Origin: Bin18 sp965200355
Lineage (GTDB): Bacteria; Desulfobacterota; Binatia; Bin18
Reading direction: 5' to 3'
Assembly: GCA_965200355.1 (NCBI GenBank)
Contig: OZ241351.1
Location: 2,232,001 to 2,296,000, forward strand
Length of the DNA stretch: 64,000 bases
Positions within the stretch are counted from its first letter, which is position 1, and every line of letters begins with the position of its first letter. Made by a program: the position numbers and the translations under genes. The notes beneath the pieces are model-generated. The model worked only from the letters and a program-made list of their open reading frames with translations, was not told the DNA's origin and ran no database searches. Below, piece after piece: positions 61,231 through 64,000 of the stretch.

Positions 61231-62061
61231 TCAGCGGCCAGTGAAGACGGGCGCTCTTTTCTCCCTGAAGGCGCGCACCGCTTCTTGAAAGTCTTCCGTG
61301 TTGGACGTCCGAATCAGCCGGTCGGCTTCCATGTCCAGGCAGGTGTTCAGGTCCTGGGTCGTGGCCCGGTTCAGGTTTTCCTTCATATAGCGCAGGGCGA
61401 GCGGTGGACCCGCGGCAATCCGTTTGGCAAAGGCCAGGGCTTCCGTTTCAAAGGCATCGTCCGCAAAGACCCGATTAAAAATCCCCAACCGCTCACACTC
61501 TGCGGCGTCAATGCGCTCGGAGGTATAATAGAGTTCTCGCGCCTTGGCGGTGCCGACCAGTTGGGTCAAAAACCAGCTGCCCCCGTAATCTCCAGACAGA
61601 CCGATTTTCCCAAACCCGGTGGTGACAAAGGCCCGCGCCGCGGCAATACGGATATCACACGCCAGGGCAATGGAAAGGCCGGCGCCGGCAGCCGGGCCGG
61701 GCAGGGCAGCGACCACGGGTTTTTCGAGTTCGTAGATCATGCCGGTCAGCGTTCTTTGGCGGCGGCGCAAGAGTTGGATTTTCTCCTCGGGGGTCTGTTC
61801 TTGTTGGGACCACGAGCCAAAGGTTTTGACATCGCCACCAGCGCAAAAAGCCGTCCCGGCTCCGGTCAATAGAATGCAGCCCACATCGGGGCGGACTGCC
61901 AGTTCTGGAATGATCGTGCGGAGCGCCGGGGTCAGCGTATCCGACAGGGCATTGCGGACCTCCGGCCGATTCAGGGTCACAACCCCAACGCGGTCTTCGA
62001 TACGGCAGAGGAGTTGTTCCGTGCCAGTCTCTATGGCTTGTGAGTGGGATGCTTTGGACAT
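61231..62061 (-). CDS. Enoyl-CoA hydratase/isomerase family protein
   Basis: A 276-residue crotonase-fold protein. Seen: VGVVTLNRPEVRNALS, oxyanion-hole strand TGAGTAFCAGGDVK, and KPVVAALPGPAAGAGLSIALACD, where the second oxyanion Gly lies in G-P-A-A-G-A-G. The usual catalytic Glu positions read G-L-S-G-D-Y-G-G-S-W-F-L: an Asp and Gly occupy the region where E-x-G sits in hydratases. It may therefore be an isomerase or a different crotonase. GAGGAGC precedes the ATG. Middle gene of a three-gene operon. Confidence 0.87.
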   Translation of the reverse strand: MSKASHSQAIETGTEQLLCRIEDRVGVVTLNRPEVRNALSDTLTPALRTIIPELAVRPDVGCILLTGAGTAFCAGGDVKTFGSWSQQEQTPEEKIQLLRRRQRTLTGMIYELEKPVVAALPGPAAGAGLSIALACDIRIAAARAFVTTGFGKIGLSGDYGGSWFLTQLVGTAKARELYYTSERIDAAECERLGIFNRVFADDAFETEALAFAKRIAAGPPLALRYMKENLNRATTQDLNTCLDMEADRLIRTSNTEDFQEAVRAFREKRAPVFTGR

Positions 62062-62096
62062 GGGTGCTCCTCGTATAGTGGAGAGTGCATTGGAGA

Positions 62097-63719
62097 TTAC
62101 TGGTCTGCTGTTGCCAGAAACATTCTCGCTTCCTGAAGGACCTCCGGGGCATTCTGGTCGCTCCAGACGGCGAGCAGCTGTTGATAACTCTGACGCGCGG
62201 TGGCGTGGGCTCCGCTTTTTGCGGCGGCCCGCGCCAAGCCACGTAGAGAAAGGCGACGGTTCGGGGTCCGCTGCAAAGACGCCTCGAACTGCGTCAGCGC
62301 CTGTTGCGGCCGACCAAGCTCCAGCAAAATTTCTCCATATAATTCGTGCGCGGGTTTAATCGGCCTGACCGCCCCATTGGGTAAGCCGACCCTGTTTGCA
62401 ATCTGCACGGCTTCGTCCATCAGGGTGACCGCAGCGTCGCCCTGGCCCTGTGCCAAACGCACCAGGGCGGCAACCTCAAGACGCATAATCGTCAGCGCTT
62501 GTTGGGCGCGTTTGGAACGAGAGGACGGCTCTTCCTGCTCCTTTTCTCTTAAACGCGCTTCCGCCTGTTGCGCGCCTGCCATATCTCCTAGACGTGCGGC
62601 ACTCAGCCCTGTTGCCAGCAACTCGTGTACGGTCAGGTCGGAAGAAAACGGCAGCTGCTCCCACTGCTCGCTCTCGACAATGGCCCGGGCCGTCATTTCT
62701 CCAATCCCTTCCTTGACCCACCGGACCGTACTTTTCTCCGCCACTGGCCGCAGCCGCTCAATCGCCTGTTTTGCCGTGGTCCAATCCGCCTGTTGCAGCG
62801 CGCCGTACTGGCCCCAATCCAAAGCGTGCCAGATATACACATCATTAAAATAGCGTTGGGTTTCAGAAAAACTGTCTCGTTGCGGCCACTTGGCGACAGC
62901 GGCTTGGTAAGAGGCTTCATTGGAAGCCACTACCTCGGCCCACATGCCACGCTGAATAAAAATATGCGAGGGCATGTGGAGCGCATGGGAGACATCCGGG
63001 GCAATGGCCGCGTAGCGTTGGGCGGCCGTCAGGGCCAGAGGGGCGTGAATAGGATCGTCGAAGGCGTGAATAATATAATGGGCCGCGCCCGGATGGTTCG
63101 GGTGGTGGCGAAACACCTCCTGGGCAATGGCCCCAGCTTTCATGCGGACCCCAAACGTTGACGCTGCTCCCCAACTGTCCCCGAGATGGAGGACGGTTCC
63201 CAGGAGGGCCACGGCGTAAAATGCCTGAATTTCCTCATCCTCGGGATAGCCGGCGGCCAACCGTTCCATCGCCTCGGCATAAGCAAAGGCGCGCTCGGCC
63301 TCTTCTCCGGCTCCATACAGCACCTCTACCGCGGCCAGTAAGGCGGCTTCCCGTGGAGTCGGGGCTTTGGCTGCACGCTCGGCCGGTGAGGAGCCCAGAC
63401 GGGCCAGGACTTTTCTTGGCGTCTCAAGGTCACGGGCCGGTTGCAGCGGGTGATTGTGACTGAGGGCTTCTCCCCAGTAGGCCAGGGCAAAGTCTGGCTC
63501 AACTTGCATCGCCGCCCGGAACGCCTCGGCGGCATCCTCGAATCCAAAATTATGCAGATATTTGACGCCCCGCAGGAAGTGTGCCTGGGCTGCTTCCGAG
63601 CCAGAGGTCGGGAAATGCAGTTCTCCGAGCTGTTCGGCTCGGGCCTCCGGCAGGCGCAGAAAGACACTCGTGAGCAGGAAGAGCACGGTGATGCTGGGGG
63701 CGATTCTTTGCTTCATCAT
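62097..63719 (-). CDS. Secreted TPR-repeat protein
   Basis: A 540-residue exported protein. Seen: signal peptide (SITVLFLLTSVFLRLPEARA), then TPR-like helices: AAQAHFLRGVKYLHNFGFEDAAEAFRAAM in outline, DFALAYWGEALSHNHPL, HPGAAHYIIHAFDDPIHA, HALHMPSHIFIQRGMW, and a C-terminal set ending HATARQSYQQLLAVWSD. H-Y-I-I-H-A-F-D-D and H-M-P-S-H-I-F recur in uncharacterised secreted TPR proteins. ATG at 63719 is chosen over the GTG at 63725. Function is unknown; 35 bases ahead of the enoyl-CoA hydratase gene. Confidence 0.86.
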   Translation of the reverse strand: MMKQRIAPSITVLFLLTSVFLRLPEARAEQLGELHFPTSGSEAAQAHFLRGVKYLHNFGFEDAAEAFRAAMQVEPDFALAYWGEALSHNHPLQPARDLETPRKVLARLGSSPAERAAKAPTPREAALLAAVEVLYGAGEEAERAFAYAEAMERLAAGYPEDEEIQAFYAVALLGTVLHLGDSWGAASTFGVRMKAGAIAQEVFRHHPNHPGAAHYIIHAFDDPIHAPLALTAAQRYAAIAPDVSHALHMPSHIFIQRGMWAEVVASNEASYQAAVAKWPQRDSFSETQRYFNDVYIWHALDWGQYGALQQADWTTAKQAIERLRPVAEKSTVRWVKEGIGEMTARAIVESEQWEQLPFSSDLTVHELLATGLSAARLGDMAGAQQAEARLREKEQEEPSSRSKRAQQALTIMRLEVAALVRLAQGQGDAAVTLMDEAVQIANRVGLPNGAVRPIKPAHELYGEILLELGRPQQALTQFEASLQRTPNRRLSLRGLARAAAKSGAHATARQSYQQLLAVWSDQNAPEVLQEARMFLATADQ

Positions 63720-63816
63720 ATTCACCTTTCCTGTGTCAGGCCGCAGGTATTGCCAAACATCATAGAGTTCCTGTGGTCAACCCGCTATATAGGCCAAAAG
63801 AGAAAAGGGGAATAGC

Positions 63817-64000
63817 ATGGCAGCACAGAGACAGAGTTTGGAAGCGGCCTTTCACGCCTGAAAGACGGGCTCAATACCGGCGACCTGGACGCCTTTTGGC
63901 AGGCGTTTGACGAGGAGGCGGAAATCCTGGACGAGGACTTTCCGTGGCGCATGGACCTGGACGACTTCAAGGACCATATTGCCTTTCACGCTGGCGGGAA
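63817..64000 (+). pseudogene. NTF2/SnoaL-like protein, frameshifted and cut by the window end
   Basis: The ATG at 63817 opens MAAQRQSLEAAFHA and then meets a TGA after 14 codons. One missing C before that TGA would continue the protein as KDGLNTGDLDAFWQAFDEEA, then ILDEDFPWRMDLDDFKDHIA. This runs to the window end and fits a SnoaL-like ligand-binding fold. GAAAAGGGG precedes the start. Could be decay or a sequencing indel. Confidence 0.6.

Overview
The window reads as a GC-rich, Gram-negative bacterial chromosome fragment. The Gram-negative evidence is two complete tripartite RND efflux operons, LspA, a DUF1302/DUF1329 outer-membrane pair and a YceI protein. At least three luciferase-like flavin monooxygenases, a phytanoyl-CoA dioxygenase, acyl-CoA dehydrogenase, enoyl-CoA hydratase, MaoC, SRPBCC proteins, DUF4070 radical SAM and CrtC/AttH-like genes suggest an uncultured deltaproteobacterial, Binatota or Tectomicrobia-like lineage. 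That placement is inference from gene content; no rRNA or tRNA gene was seen. Several genes are broken by single-base shifts, many at homopolymers. This pattern fits residual indels in a metagenomic or long-read contig as well as real decay.

Layout. 0-2.6 kb: end of an LLM oxidoreductase, a GFA zinc protein, a methyltransferase and a second LLM oxidoreductase. 2.7-13.3 kb, all plus strand: an OMF-MFP-RND pump, then a GPP34-cytochrome P450 fusion (split at a C10 tract), an OpgC-like acyltransferase and a GT1 glycosyltransferase. Together these look like a lipid or small-molecule tailoring and export locus. 13.8-18.5 kb: an AT-richer defence island holding a SPARTA system (TIR-APAZ, frameshifted, plus short Argonaute), an HNH nuclease and a D12-class adenine methyltransferase. 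18.6-25.7 kb: an SRPBCC protein and a translationally coupled ABC exporter / AttH-CrtC / SRPBCC-TIGR01777 / DUF4149 operon.

25.7-33.5 kb: LLM oxidoreductase, YcgN-like, RidA, LspA, Sel1-repeat protein, NCS2-like permease, RCK potassium channel and YceI, with dispersed palindromic repeats between them. 33.7-39.6 kb: a second RND pump operon, ordered MFP-RND-OMF on the minus strand. 39.8-43.2 kb: a hicA remnant with intact hicB, then a MaoC / alcohol dehydrogenase / acyl-CoA dehydrogenase operon in which the first two genes are frameshifted. 43.4-45.9 kb: a secreted protein with an 18-bp tandem repeat and a split STT3-like membrane glycosyltransferase.

46.0-49.3 kb: a compact minus-strand operon (YbaK, PhyH, Ogt, SDR epimerase, membrane protein). 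49.5-54.2 kb: a two-domain sulfurtransferase and the DUF1302-DUF1329-PF10118 operon. 54.2-58.2 kb: a 1114-residue secreted multidomain protein (LRR, FN3, Calx-beta-like, duplicated C-terminal module) bounded by repeat-rich DNA. 58.2-64 kb: a B12-binding radical SAM protein, a methyltransferase, an enoyl-CoA hydratase, a TPR protein and the start of a frameshifted NTF2-like gene. The most notable items are the SPARTA locus and the GPP34-P450 fusion with its neighbours.
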